This document shows positions 28,905 to 37,955 of a DNA stretch of 64,000 nt, piece by piece. The notes beneath the pieces were generated by a model, which did not search any database, had not been told where the DNA came from, and saw only the letters and a list, made by a program, of their open reading frames with translations. Where the stretch lies: assembly GCF_024343675.1 (NCBI RefSeq), contig NZ_RJUD01000112.1, positions 124,001 to 188,000 on the forward strand, read 5' to 3'. Within the stretch, counting starts at the first letter, position 1; each line of letters begins with the position of its first letter. This DNA comes from Lacihabitans sp. CS3-21. Lineage in GTDB: Bacteria > Bacteroidota > Bacteroidia > Cytophagales > Spirosomataceae. The translations under genes were made by a program, and so were the position numbers.

Positions 28905-29059
28905 TTTTGTATTTTTTTGGTTGAAATAAATTTGAAGGTAATATACTTAAATAGACTATTTGATGATTGAAATTTTAAATATATAAATTCAATGATGGAT
29001 AATCTTGACAATAATATAAAGAACTGTTCGAGAAACCATACTTTTACTTGGTAAGAAAA

Positions 29060-29866
29060 CTAATTTCTTTTCATTACACTATTATAATATTCTTTTAAAG
29101 TATTTTGCTTCATATAACCACCATCAAGTACATTTTTAGCGGAAGCATTTACATCTGACCAACTCAATGTAGATTGTGGTTTGATGCCTAAAACATTTTG
29201 ATATAAATAATTTACTTGAATGGGTAGGATTCTGCTAGGTAAACTACTCCCAAACTCACCCACGTATCCAATGGGAGATGAAAAGAGCACTCTCCAATTG
29301 ATATTTTTTAAAGATAATTTTTGAAATTGGTCGGAATCGTCGACCAAAATAGGTGGGATCAGCTCCGCTGAATGACTCAACATCCGCATTAATCCACCTA
29401 ACATCAATAATGCTTTTGAAATTAAAACCGCGTTTTCTTTCCCTAAATATTGAATTGTTGAATAAGAAAGCCCAAAGGTTATTAAACTGGTCAAAATAAA
29501 AAACAAGCCAAATTTTTTATCCCCAATGTAGTAGGACTGTAAAAATATAACCGAAAAAGCAAGCAGAACGAAACTCCAGTGCCAGCTTTGAAATATAATA
29601 AACCACAATACCACTTCAATGATGATAGTAGAATGGGTAAGTTTGGTCAACCAGGTGGTATGCAAAAGAGCATAACCAATTGATTGATAGTCGAGATCTA
29701 CATTTGTTTGAGGCTTAAAAACGTTGTGTAAGGGTAAGTACTTGCCAACTATACGGTCTGGTATTGTATTACAAATGATATAAAGAACAATCATGGCAGT
29801 AATGGTATAAATCCAAATTTGGTTTATCAAGGGCTCGTAATTTGAAAGCCAGTCAAATATTTCCAT
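29060..29866 (-). CDS. multi-pass membrane protein, unknown
   Basis: This 268-residue protein has about six hydrophobic helices (IWIYTITAMIVLYIICNTI, IIIEVVLWFIIFQSWHWSF, KFGLFFILTSLITFGLSYST and others) and an ~80-residue soluble C-terminus. Two histidines sit beside helices (LLHTTWLTKLTHST and LSHSAELIPP), which could be functional. I do not recognise the family. It follows the START-domain gene by 11 bases on the same strand, so a lipid-related role is an inference from that partner. Confidence 0.65.
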   Translation of the reverse strand: MEIFDWLSNYEPLINQIWIYTITAMIVLYIICNTIPDRIVGKYLPLHNVFKPQTNVDLDYQSIGYALLHTTWLTKLTHSTIIIEVVLWFIIFQSWHWSFVLLAFSVIFLQSYYIGDKKFGLFFILTSLITFGLSYSTIQYLGKENAVLISKALLMLGGLMRMLSHSAELIPPILVDDSDQFQKLSLKNINWRVLFSSPIGYVGEFGSSLPSRILPIQVNYLYQNVLGIKPQSTLSWSDVNASAKNVLDGGYMKQNTLKEYYNSVMKRN

Positions 29867-29877
29867 AAGTTTGAAGT

Positions 29878-30564
29878 TTATTTTAGTTTTAGGGCCGAAT
29901 TTTTAGAATCTGAGAGCTTCTCATGGGTATTTACTCCTCCATTTTTAAAAAAATTTATGATGCTTTCGAATTGTTTTATAAGGTATTGGGGCATTACCAT
30001 GTTCATGAAAGTAGCTGGGAAGCTTCCACCTTGATTTTCTCTATCTATCAAAACCAATTGACTACTTCCATCTTTATTGGCTTCAAAAAGATGCCCTCCC
30101 CACCAATCTATCCTTTTAAAATCTTTTGGAACCGGCATTTCATCAAGAATGATGGATTTAAAACTTGTTTGCCAAGTAGTTTCATCAATTTTTCTAGACC
30201 ATTGAATATAAAGTAGGTCGCGTTTGGAAATAAACGGAATGCCTGGATTAAATTGTTGATAGATAATCTGTACATTTTCTTCAAGTTCTTTAACCAAAAA
30301 ACCTCCAGTATATTCAGCAGTCCAGTAATGATGATAGTCAATCATTTTATTGACAAAAACGTCATGCACTTCAGAATGGGCTGCTTTAATTTTCGGAATT
30401 CTCCACCTAAAAAGGTCATTTTTATCATCTGGAAAGGATCTTTGCCAAATATTTATTCCATTTTTCTGGGTTCTTTCCCTCCAACCTTCGTCAGATTGCA
30501 TCAGTGATAAGTCTTGGTCCAACCACTTTTCTTTATTTAACTCCCAATCCTGAAGGGTAATCAT
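29878..30564 (-). CDS. START/SRPBCC lipid-binding-fold protein
   Basis: I chose the ATG at 30564 (MITLQDWELNKEKW), giving 228 residues. The open frame extends to 30642, but the extra 26 residues are hydrophobic and unlike the family. Signature stretches are WRERTQKNGINIWQRSF, VHDVFVNKMIDYHHYWTAEY and RDLLYIQWSRKID, with WWGGHLFEAN later; these fit a StAR-related lipid-transfer domain. No signal peptide is present with this start, so it is cytoplasmic. It forms a two-gene operon with the membrane protein 11 bases downstream. Confidence 0.8.
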   Translation of the reverse strand: MITLQDWELNKEKWLDQDLSLMQSDEGWRERTQKNGINIWQRSFPDDKNDLFRWRIPKIKAAHSEVHDVFVNKMIDYHHYWTAEYTGGFLVKELEENVQIIYQQFNPGIPFISKRDLLYIQWSRKIDETTWQTSFKSIILDEMPVPKDFKRIDWWGGHLFEANKDGSSQLVLIDRENQGGSFPATFMNMVMPQYLIKQFESIINFFKNGGVNTHEKLSDSKNSALKLK

Positions 30565-30836
30565 TATATTTTTTTTATTTATGAATAAAAATGCAGGATA
30601 ACAACATATTCTAAAAGAAATATATTTTAGTTCAAAAAGCAAATTTTGCTATTATAATCTTCTGATTTTTTGGAATATAGCTAATTTCAATTTGCCAACT
30701 CATTTAAGTTCTTTACAATTTTGAAAAGGCGAGGGAATGGTGGAAAATGATTAATTTATGACAACTCCTTTTTCCATATCTTAACCAATTTGCATTACTT
30801 TATAACCCAAAATTTCTAGGATTTTCTATTTGAAAA

Positions 30837-31162
30837 TTATTCCTTATTTTTTTCGATTTCACATAAAATCGTTGCATATGGGGAAAGCTTTTTAGCCAAT
30901 TTTTTGGTAGCAATAATTATAATGGTAAGGTCGTTTTCTTTATTAGAAAATATTAAATTCGGAACTTTTTTTTACAAATACAAATCAACAATTTATCCTA
31001 ATTCAGAAGTATTCTTAAAATAAAAGGATGGTGGAAAAGGGCATTATAAACATTCAAAACTCGATGGCCTTGGGCCGATAAATACTGAATTGCGTGTTTT
31101 CTTGCCTTTCCTGAACTCCTTTGAACACTAATCGCATAGTTTATTTTATCTAAAAGTATTAT
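30837..31162 (-). pseudogene. two open fragments of a decayed gene
   Basis: On the minus strand, 31162-30998 is open for 54 codons (SVQRSSGKARKHAIQYLSAQ, then GHRVLNVYNALFHHPF) and 30971-30837 is open for 44 codons (NLIFSNKENDLTIIIIATKK, then LAKKLSPYATILCEIEK). Both lack a start, and a run of eight A lies at the junction, where a frameshift would be easy. Composition looks like real protein. No family recognised. Confidence 0.3.
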
Positions 31163-31205
31163 TTAGAAAGAATAATTATCAGTTTCAATTTTTTTAAATA
31201 AAAAT

Positions 31206-31229
31206 AAAGCCCCAGTCACTTAGGGCTTT
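31206..31229 (-). terminator. metH terminator
   Basis: AAAGCCC and GGGCTTT pair over a 10-base loop. On the minus strand the stem is followed by a T-rich tail, 64 bases after the metH stop. Confidence 0.7.
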
Positions 31230-31292
31230 TGTAAATATAATTTGTGAAATCAGTCAGATCTGTGTCATCCCTGTCCCAAAACACGCACCTCT

Positions 31293-34200
31293 TCAATAAT
31301 TCAAAGCAGGACTCAACCATCTTTCAGCTTCTTCAATCGCTATTCCTCGTTTTTTGGTATAGTCTTCTACTTGGTCTTTTTCTATTTTTCCTAGTCCAAA
31401 ATACTTGGATTGTGGGTGAGAATAGTAGAAACCACTAACAGCTGAGGCTGGCCACATCGCTAAGCTTTCAGTCAAGGTTACTCCAATGGCGTTTTCTACG
31501 TCCAAAAGTTTGAATAAATCGTTTTTCAAGGTATGGTCAGGGCACGCAGGATAACCTGGTGCTGGCCTGATGCCTTGGTATTTTTCCTTTATAATTTCCT
31601 CATTGTTAAGGGTTTCTGCATTGGCATAGCCCCAAAGGTCAGTCCTGACTTTTTTATGTAAAAGCTCTGTGAAGGCTTCTGCAAATCTATCGGCCAAGAC
31701 TTTGAGCATAATTGAATTGTAATCATCATGATTGGCTTCAAAAGCTTTAGCACGTTCGTCTGCTCCAAAAATTCCTACTGCAAATCCACCAAAATAGTCA
31801 GTTTTGCCTGCCGAAACAGGAGCTATAAAGTCTGCCAGCGAGATATTAGGTATGCCATCACCTTTTTTGCCTTGTTGTCTAAGATGTTGGAATTTCGCCA
31901 AGGTTTTCTCGGTGTCAACAGTATAAACCGTATGATCATGAGCCAAATTTGAACAAGAACTGGTGTGTCCTTCGTCGTTTTTCTCAAATCCATAAATGAT
32001 TTGCGTGTCGTCATTTTCAACATTGCTCGGCCAAAAACCTACTACGCCGTTAGCAGTCAGCCATTTTTCAGAAATAATTTGTTTCAGCATTACTTGAGCA
32101 TCGTCGTAAAGTTTTTGTGCCTCTACGCCGACAACCGTATCGCTTAAGATTTTTGGATAATGTCCATGCAGATCCCACGATTGGAAGAAAGGTGTCCAGT
32201 CGATAAATTCAGCTATTTCTTTCAAACTATATTTCTCAAAAGTTTTTATGCCTAAAAACTTCGGTTTTGTGATTTGCGTAGCTTCCCAGTCTATTTTCAA
32301 CTTATTCTGGCGTGCCTCCGAAATTCTGATATAAGCTTTTGCCGTTTGGCGACTTTCATAATCAACTCTAAAACGTTGATAGTCAGCTTTAACTTCTTGG
32401 ACATAATTTTCTGAAAGTTCTTTGCTCAATAAATTACTCACCACGGGTACCGACTTAGAGGCATCCAAAACATGAACAACTGGCCCAGAGTAAAAAGGAT
32501 CTATTTTGACAGCAGTATGAACTCTTGAAGTCGTAGCTCCACCAATTAAAAGCGGCATTTTCATGCCTCTTTTTTCCATTTCTTTAGCCATATACACCAT
32601 TTCGTCGAGCGAAGGCGTAATCAATCCACTCAAACCGATGGCATCCACATGGTGTTCAATGGCCGCAGCTAAGATTTTTTCTGCCGGCACCATTACCCCG
32701 ATGTCTATGATTTCGTAGTTATTACAAGCTAAAACTACACCTACAATATTTTTTCCGATATCGTGAACGTCGCCCTTCACGGTTGCGAGTAATACTTTGC
32801 CATTGTTAGTACTCAAATCACCACTTTTCAGTTTTTCCGCTTCCAGAGCAGGTAGGAGGTAGGCAACCGCCTTTTTCATTACCCTAGCGGATTTTACTAC
32901 TTGTGGCAAGAACATTTTTCCAGAGCCAAAAAGGTCACCCACTACGTTCATACCATCCATCAATGGGCCTTCAATTATGTGCAATGGTACAGGATATTTA
33001 TCCAAAGACTCCTGCATATCCTCGTCGATAAATTCTATAATTCCTTTCACCAAAGCGTGTTCAATCCGCTTTTCGAGTGGATAGCTTCTCCACTCTTGGG
33101 CTACGGTTTCGGTTTCTTTACTGCTACCTTTTAGGCTTTCAGCTATGTCTAACAATCGTTCGGTTGCGTCTTCTTTTCTATTCAAAAGTACGTCTTCAAC
33201 TGCTTCCAAAAGGTCTTTCGGAATGTCGTCGTACACTTCTAGCATACTCGGATTTACGATCCCCATGTCCATTCCTGCCTGTGTGGCATGGTACAAAAAT
33301 GCCGAATGAATGGCTTCACGCACTTTGTCGTTTCCTCTAAATGAGAACGACACATTACTCACACCTCCACTCACATGGGCGTATGGCAAGTTTTCTTTCA
33401 CCCATTTTGTACCTTCAAAAAACGATATAGCATTGATTTTGTGTTCTTCTATACCTGTGGCTACTGGGAATATATTCAAGTCAAAAATGATGTCTTGTGG
33501 TGGAAACTTAACTTTATTCACCAAGACATCATAAGAACGCTTAGCAATTTCTATTCTTCTGGCCGTAGTGTCCGCTTGACCATCTTCATCAAAAGCCATC
33601 ACGATAACTGCCGCACCAAATTTCCTCACAATATTTGCTTGGCGAATAAATTCTTCCTCTCCAGCTTTTAGAGATATGGAATTTACAACGCCTTTTCCCT
33701 GCACACATTTTAAACCAGCTTCAATGATTTCCCATTTCGAAGAGTCAACCATAATTGGAACCTTCGAAATTTCAGGTTCAGAGGCTATTAAATTCAAGAA
33801 CGTTGTCATTGACTCAATTCCATCTAACATACCTTCGTCCATGTTGATGTCAATCACGTTTGCTCCCCCTTCTACCTGGTCTTGTGCAACAGAAAGGGCT
33901 TCTTCAAACTGACGATTTTTAATTAAACGCAAGAATTTCTTCGAACCCGTTACGTTGGTTCTTTCCCCTACATTTACAAAACCTAATTCCTTTGTCAAAG
34001 TCATCGGTTCCAGACCGCTCAATCTTAGTTGTGGTTCGATAGTTTTGGGTTGCCTAGGAGCAAATTCACTGGCAATTTTGGCAAATTCTCTGATGTGGTC
34101 AGGTGTTGTACCGCAGCACCCACCTAAAATATTTATATAGCCTTCCTCCAAAAACTCACGAACTTGCTCGGCCATATAGGCAGGAGATTCGTCATATTGT

Positions 34201-35048
34201 CCCATTTCGTTGGGTAAACCTGCATTTGGATAAACACTCACCATACAATCAGCCACTCTCGAAAGTTCAGCCAAATATGGTTTCATGGCTCTCGCTCCCA
34301 AGGCACAATTGAGGCCGATTGACATCAGATTTCCGTGAGATACCGAGTTGTAAAATGCCTCTGAAGTTTGGCCAGTAAGTGTTCTTCCTGATTGATCGGT
34401 AATAGTCCCTGACACCATTATCGGCATTTCGAAAGATGGATCTTTTTCTTTTCTTTCATCAATAACTTCTGTGGCAGCATAAATGGCAGCCTTGCAGTTG
34501 AGTGTATCGGTTACGGTTTCTATCAAAAGCAAATCTACACCACCGTCAATTAAGGCATTTACTTGCTCTTTGAAAGCTACCAAAAGTTCGTCAAAAGTGA
34601 TGGCTCTAAATCCAGGATTGTTTACATCAGGCGAAAGCGAGGCCATTTTGGTGGTTGGTCCCATTGAGCCTGCCACAAATCTTGGTTTAGCTGGATTGGC
34701 TTTGATATATTCGTCAGCTGCAATGCGAGCTAACTTGGCTCCTTCATAGTTGATTTCATATACCAAATCTTCCATGTGGTAGTCGGCCATGGCAACGGTT
34801 GTTCCACTGAATGTATTGGTTTCTAGTATGTCTGCCCCAGCGTTTAAGTATTCTTTGTGAATAGCCAAAATGACATCTGGACGAGTAATAGAGAGCAAAT
34901 CGTTGTTACCTTTTATGTCGTGCGGAAAGTCCTTGAATCGCTCGCCTCTATAATCTGCGTCGTCTAATTTATATCTTTGAATCATGGTACCCATTGCACC
35001 ATCTAAAACCAATATCCTATCTTTTAAAACTTCAGTTATCTTAATCAT
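31293..35048 (-). CDS. metH: cobalamin-dependent methionine synthase
   Basis: The preferred start is ATG at 35048 ([20 protein letters not shown]); the longer frame to 35075 would need a TTG. The protein then has 1251 residues, the full four-module length. Zn ligands are Cys246 region (GLNCALGA) and the Cys pair near 310 (GGCCGTTP) in the homocysteine domain. A pterin-binding domain follows ([16 protein letters not shown]). The cobalamin domain has DVHDIGKN near 762, with His as lower cobalt ligand. The reactivation domain has [12 protein letters not shown] near 1164 for AdoMet. It methylates homocysteine from methyl-tetrahydrofolate. It is divergent from an Lrp/AsnC regulator; no B12 or SAM riboswitch fits in the 142-base gap. 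Confidence 0.97.
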   Translation of the reverse strand: MIKITEVLKDRILVLDGAMGTMIQRYKLDDADYRGERFKDFPHDIKGNNDLLSITRPDVILAIHKEYLNAGADILETNTFSGTTVAMADYHMEDLVYEINYEGAKLARIAADEYIKANPAKPRFVAGSMGPTTKMASLSPDVNNPGFRAITFDELLVAFKEQVNALIDGGVDLLLIETVTDTLNCKAAIYAATEVIDERKEKDPSFEMPIMVSGTITDQSGRTLTGQTSEAFYNSVSHGNLMSIGLNCALGARAMKPYLAELSRVADCMVSVYPNAGLPNEMGQYDESPAYMAEQVREFLEEGYINILGGCCGTTPDHIREFAKIASEFAPRQPKTIEPQLRLSGLEPMTLTKELGFVNVGERTNVTGSKKFLRLIKNRQFEEALSVAQDQVEGGANVIDINMDEGMLDGIESMTTFLNLIASEPEISKVPIMVDSSKWEIIEAGLKCVQGKGVVNSISLKAGEEEFIRQANIVRKFGAAVIVMAFDEDGQADTTARRIEIAKRSYDVLVNKVKFPPQDIIFDLNIFPVATGIEEHKINAISFFEGTKWVKENLPYAHVSGGVSNVSFSFRGNDKVREAIHSAFLYHATQAGMDMGIVNPSMLEVYDDIPKDLLEAVEDVLLNRKEDATERLLDIAESLKGSSKETETVAQEWRSYPLEKRIEHALVKGIIEFIDEDMQESLDKYPVPLHIIEGPLMDGMNVVGDLFGSGKMFLPQVVKSARVMKKAVAYLLPALEAEKLKSGDLSTNNGKVLLATVKGDVHDIGKNIVGVVLACNNYEIIDIGVMVPAEKILAAAIEHHVDAIGLSGLITPSLDEMVYMAKEMEKRGMKMPLLIGGATTSRVHTAVKIDPFYSGPVVHVLDASKSVPVVSNLLSKELSENYVQEVKADYQRFRVDYESRQTAKAYIRISEARQNKLKIDWEATQITKPKFLGIKTFEKYSLKEIAEFIDWTPFFQSWDLHGHYPKILSDTVVGVEAQKLYDDAQVMLKQIISEKWLTANGVVGFWPSNVENDDTQIIYGFEKNDEGHTSSCSNLAHDHTVYTVDTEKTLAKFQHLRQQGKKGDGIPNISLADFIAPVSAGKTDYFGGFAVGIFGADERAKAFEANHDDYNSIMLKVLADRFAEAFTELLHKKVRTDLWGYANAETLNNEEIIKEKYQGIRPAPGYPACPDHTLKNDLFKLLDVENAIGVTLTESLAMWPASAVSGFYYSHPQSKYFGLGKIEKDQVEDYTKKRGIAIEEAERWLSPALNY

Positions 35049-35118
35049 GTAGCCTTTCTCTAAATTTTTGTTCAAAATTAATAAATAAAAGATAAAAAAA
35101 TAAGTGATATTGTATAAA

Positions 35119-35137
35119 TATAGATAAATTATCTATA
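35119..35137. promoter_or_regulatory. 19-bp palindrome between metH and the Lrp/AsnC gene
   Basis: TATAGATAA-A-TTATCTATA is a perfect inverted repeat with 9-bp arms, midway between the divergent starts (about 70 bases from metH, 54 from the regulator). The half-site TTATCTA recurs at 35160-35166, next to the regulator's -7 box, 31 bases (three helical turns) away. Lrp/AsnC proteins bind phased palindromes as multimers, so this is a candidate operator. Confidence 0.5.
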
Positions 35138-35164
35138 AATGCTATTTTTTGTGAATACTTTATC

Positions 35165-35172
35165 TAAATTTG
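35165..35172 (+). promoter_or_regulatory. -7 box TAAATTTG of the Lrp/AsnC gene
   Basis: TAAATTTG matches TAnnTTTG exactly and ends 18 bases before the ATG at 35191. It overlaps the second TTATCTA half-site, as expected for autorepression. A -33 box at normal spacing is not evident. Confidence 0.4.
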
Positions 35173-35190
35173 CCTTTCAAATCTCTGATT

Positions 35191-35655
35191 ATGATAAAAC
35201 TAGACGAAACCGACAAAGACATTTTGAGGTATTTACAACAAGATGCCAAGCTGACCACCAAAGAATTGGCAAGTAGATTGAATCTCTCTCCTACACCGGT
35301 TTATGAACGAATTAGGAGGCTTGAAGATCAAGGTGTTATAAAAAAATACGTTGCATTGGTTGATCGAGAGAAGGTAGGTCGCGATTTGATGGTGCTGTGC
35401 AATATACGTTTGAAAGAACACGCTCAAGAGGCAGGTGCGAAGTTCGTAAAAGCCATTGTTGGCATGTCAGAGGTAGTAGAGTGTCTGAATATTTCGGGCG
35501 ATTATGATTTTTTGATAAAAGTTGTAGTGAGCGATATGCGTGAATATCAGTCGTTTATCATGAACAAATTGGCTTCTTTAGAAAATATCGGTTCTACACA
35601 AAGTATTTTTGTAATGGGAGAGATAAAGAATGAGACTGCTTTTGAGCCTGAGTAA
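35191..35655 (+). CDS. Lrp/AsnC-family transcriptional regulator
   Basis: With the ATG at 35191 the protein has 154 residues. The N-terminal helix-turn-helix reads LDETDKDILRYLQQDAKLTT followed by LASRLNLSPTPVYERIRRLE. The C-terminal part is the RAM ligand domain (VVECLNISGDYDFLIKVVV). These are amino-acid-responsive regulators that form octamers. Divergence from metH and the shared palindrome suggest control of methionine synthesis and of itself (inference). A TTG at 35170 would add seven residues but overlaps the promoter box. Confidence 0.93.
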   Translation: MIKLDETDKDILRYLQQDAKLTTKELASRLNLSPTPVYERIRRLEDQGVIKKYVALVDREKVGRDLMVLCNIRLKEHAQEAGAKFVKAIVGMSEVVECLNISGDYDFLIKVVVSDMREYQSFIMNKLASLENIGSTQSIFVMGEIKNETAFEPE

Positions 35656-35670
35656 ATAATTTGAAGGATT

Positions 35671-35753
35671 GAATGAACGAATATCTCAATGCTGGATATT
35701 TTTTTACACGAATGCACGAATTGTTCATTTTTTTTTTGATTGAATGCTCGAAT
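35671..35753 (+). repeat. three copies of GAATGnnCGAAT
   Basis: The 12-mer occurs at 35671-35682, 35710-35721 and 35742-35753 (starts 39 and 32 bases apart) in the gap after the Lrp/AsnC gene. The two central bases differ in each copy (AA, CA, CT) while the ten outer bases are identical. Confidence 0.5.
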
Positions 35754-35909
35754 CATTAAATGTTTGAAACTATTGTCTATACAATCGCTAATTTTAAATA
35801 TTTCAAACAGCAAATGAGCTTAAATCAGTGATATTTTAATATCCATGTCACCAGAGTTCTATTTCAAGTTAAAATTTATTATTATTGTTTCAGAATTTAA
35901 AACCTGACC

Positions 35910-36845
35910 ATGAAGTTTAACCTGATTTTGATTTCCTCGCTTTTGATTTTAGCTTTGGTCGTAGTTCCTATTTTTACATTTTATTTTGATACCCAACACC
36001 CTTTGTCGGTTTTTCAAACCAACACCTTACATTTTTTGGTTAAGCTAATGCTTGGTTTGTCTATTTTCGTTTTTATTGTGGGTGAAATCACTAAAAACAA
36101 TAGCCAAGTAGATAAACTTTGGAGCATTTTGCCTGCTATTTATGTTTGGATTGTGGCTTATGCCTCTGATTTCAATTCCAGAAATGTTTTAATGGCTATT
36201 TTGGCTACAATTTGGGCAGCTAGACTAACTTACAATTTTAATAGAAGAGGTGGGTATTCATGGAAATTTTGGGAAGGAGAAGAGGATTACCGCTGGGAAG
36301 TTTTGAGGCAAAATCCTGTTTTTAAAAGTAAAATTGCATGGAAGTTATTCCATCTCCTTTTTATTTGTGTGTACCAAATGGCTTTGATTTTGCTATTTAC
36401 ATTACCAAGTATGGTAGCATGGCAAGGTGAAAACCCGATAGGACTTTTTGACGTGATTCTAACTGGATTGTTTCTGTTTTTTGTGATTTTTGAAACAGTT
36501 GCTGACCAACAACAATGGAATTACCAAACTGTAAAATATGCCAAAAAAGCTGCAAAAGAACCGCTGGAAGGCGATTATGCTAAAGGTTTCGTGGATAAAG
36601 GACTTTGGAGTAAAATGCGTCACCCAAATTATTTTGCTGAGCAATCTATCTGGCTAGTTTTTTATTTGTTTAGTGTATCCGCAGATGGTCGCTGGCTCAA
36701 CTGGTCAGTAATGGGTATCATACTTTTACTTTTACTTTTCCAAGGAAGTGCAGATTTTAGTGAGAAAATATCAGCTGAAAAGTATCCTGCTTATAAAGAT
36801 TACATAAAAAGAGTGCCAAGGTTTTTGCCGAAAATTTGGAGATAA
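35910..36845 (+). CDS. DUF1295 steroid-5-alpha-reductase-like membrane enzyme
   Basis: This 311-residue membrane protein has about eight helices. The C-terminal region has the DUF1295/isoprenylcysteine-methyltransferase-like pattern: FVDKGLWSKMRHPNYFAEQS, followed by helices and EKYPAYKDYIKRVPRFLP. The motif R-H-P-N-Y is typical of this superfamily, which includes steroid 5-alpha reductases acting with NADPH. An earlier LTYNFNRRGGYSWKFWEGEE also matches DUF1295. The substrate is unknown. It converges with the L,D-transpeptidase gene with only four bases between stops. Confidence 0.88.
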   Translation: MKFNLILISSLLILALVVVPIFTFYFDTQHPLSVFQTNTLHFLVKLMLGLSIFVFIVGEITKNNSQVDKLWSILPAIYVWIVAYASDFNSRNVLMAILATIWAARLTYNFNRRGGYSWKFWEGEEDYRWEVLRQNPVFKSKIAWKLFHLLFICVYQMALILLFTLPSMVAWQGENPIGLFDVILTGLFLFFVIFETVADQQQWNYQTVKYAKKAAKEPLEGDYAKGFVDKGLWSKMRHPNYFAEQSIWLVFYLFSVSADGRWLNWSVMGIILLLLLFQGSADFSEKISAEKYPAYKDYIKRVPRFLPKIWR

Positions 36846-36849
36846 AATC

Positions 36850-37575
36850 TTATTTGAAGTGATATTTCCCATTTTCATAAATTTCAACTTCCGGCAAATC
36901 CTTTTCATTTTCAAAATGTAAAAATCCAGGTTGAATACTCTTCCAAAATATATAATTATTGTCATATTTTCTTGCCTCTAGATTTTTTTCTGACATCTCA
37001 AATGGGAAAATATGTACTTCAATTTTCTCTTGTCCACAATTTCGTGCTTGAACTGCCAAAGCATAAACTTCCTTGATTTTGTCATCGGTTAATGGTACAC
37101 ATCCTACTGTAACATCCGATCCATGAATAAAAATATCGCTCCCAGGCTTTTCTTTTCCTAAGATTTTGTCTGATTCGTTTGGGTAATTGATGCCCAAGGA
37201 AAGATAATAGCTACTTAATGGGTTAAATCTATCGATATAATAAAATCCTTCGGGTACTTGGAAATCGCCTTCTGCACGTTTTGGACCGAGAATACCAGAT
37301 GAGCGTGCTATTTGATAAGTTTTCAGTAATTCAAATTTTGATCTGGTATTTTTGCTTATCCAAATTTCTGTTTTTTGTTCTTCCTTAAAAACTCGGATAA
37401 ATATCCTGAAATTTTTAGCATTAAAACCTTTACTTTTTATCAAATGCTCCAATTCCGGCCATTTGTTCTCAAAGGCATCTTTTACTCGCTCAAAATTGAG
37501 TTGTTTTTGTTTAAATGATTGTGAAAACACAGTGATGGCACCAAAGTTCAAGATTAAAAAGATTAGGATTCTCAT
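36850..37575 (-). CDS. exported L,D-transpeptidase (YafK/ErfK-type)
   Basis: Starting at ATG 37575 the protein has 241 residues with a signal peptide (MRILIFLILNFGAITVFSQ); the longer frame needs a TTG. The YkuD catalytic motif is IHGSDVTVGCVPL, with His near 151 and the nucleophile Cys near 159. It is the YafK-like variant with few residues between. The family crosslinks peptidoglycan or attaches proteins to it in the periplasm. An acidic substrate-side loop FYYIDRFNPLSSYYLSLG precedes it, as in YafK. Single gene, convergent with DUF1295. Confidence 0.9.
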   Translation of the reverse strand: MRILIFLILNFGAITVFSQSFKQKQLNFERVKDAFENKWPELEHLIKSKGFNAKNFRIFIRVFKEEQKTEIWISKNTRSKFELLKTYQIARSSGILGPKRAEGDFQVPEGFYYIDRFNPLSSYYLSLGINYPNESDKILGKEKPGSDIFIHGSDVTVGCVPLTDDKIKEVYALAVQARNCGQEKIEVHIFPFEMSEKNLEARKYDNNYIFWKSIQPGFLHFENEKDLPEVEIYENGKYHFK

Positions 37576-37955
37576 ACACAAAGATCAAATTTCTTTTTTA
37601 CGAAAAGTACAATAAAAACAAATTTAAGGAAAATGAAAATTCAGTTTACCTTCATTTTTTAGATAAATACCTCAAAATATTTGCTTTCTGTTTTTAATTA
37701 CTTAATTTTAAATGTCTTATAACCTTAATGCTACCCCATGGAAAGAATTAAAAATGTTCATCATCTCCTTTCGCCAAGCCTTTCTTTCGCTATTTATTCC
37801 ATTAAAGATTTCGTTGTTAGCCATTGCTATCCATATTGATGCTAAATTGATAAGCATTAATTCAGGAATTGTATTCTTGTTTCGCCATATTCTTTGATCA
37901 AAAAAAGGTTATTGCAAAAAAAACTCAGGACTTTTTATCTATTTAACCTCTTGCT
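37576..37955. other. intergenic region before the caspase cluster
   Basis: This 380-base stretch is divergent between the L,D-transpeptidase and the caspase cluster. A coding-like minus-strand relic lies at 37717-37908. The promoter of the cluster should lie in the last ~60 bases, but no clean TAnnTTTG was found. Confidence 0.5.
37717..37908 (-). pseudogene. orphan coding-like fragment
   Basis: The minus strand is open for 63 codons between stops (RIWRNKNTIPELMLINLASI, then WIAMANNEIFNGINSERKAW, ending FHGVALRL). It has a protein-like composition with three Trp. No start lies at its head; an internal ATG would give about 46 residues. The plus strand also has a 61-codon ATG frame here, which looks less natural. 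Likely the 3' end of a lost gene. No family recognised. Confidence 0.3.

Larger units (their letters stand above)
30565..31292. other. long intergenic stretch with gene relics and the metH terminator
   Basis: These 728 bases lie between metH and the START gene. They contain two coding-like minus-strand fragments without starts (listed as a pseudogene) and the metH terminator at 31206-31229. The rest is AT-rich without recognisable sites. Confidence 0.5.

Noticed and set aside
35049-35190. B12 or SAM riboswitch before metH
   Set aside because: The 142-base gap is almost all A/T with no conserved B12-box or SAM-motor stems; the palindrome explains its structure better.
37712-37897. 61-codon plus-strand ATG frame before the caspase cluster
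   Set aside because: The opposite strand of the same DNA reads more like protein, so this frame is probably its shadow.
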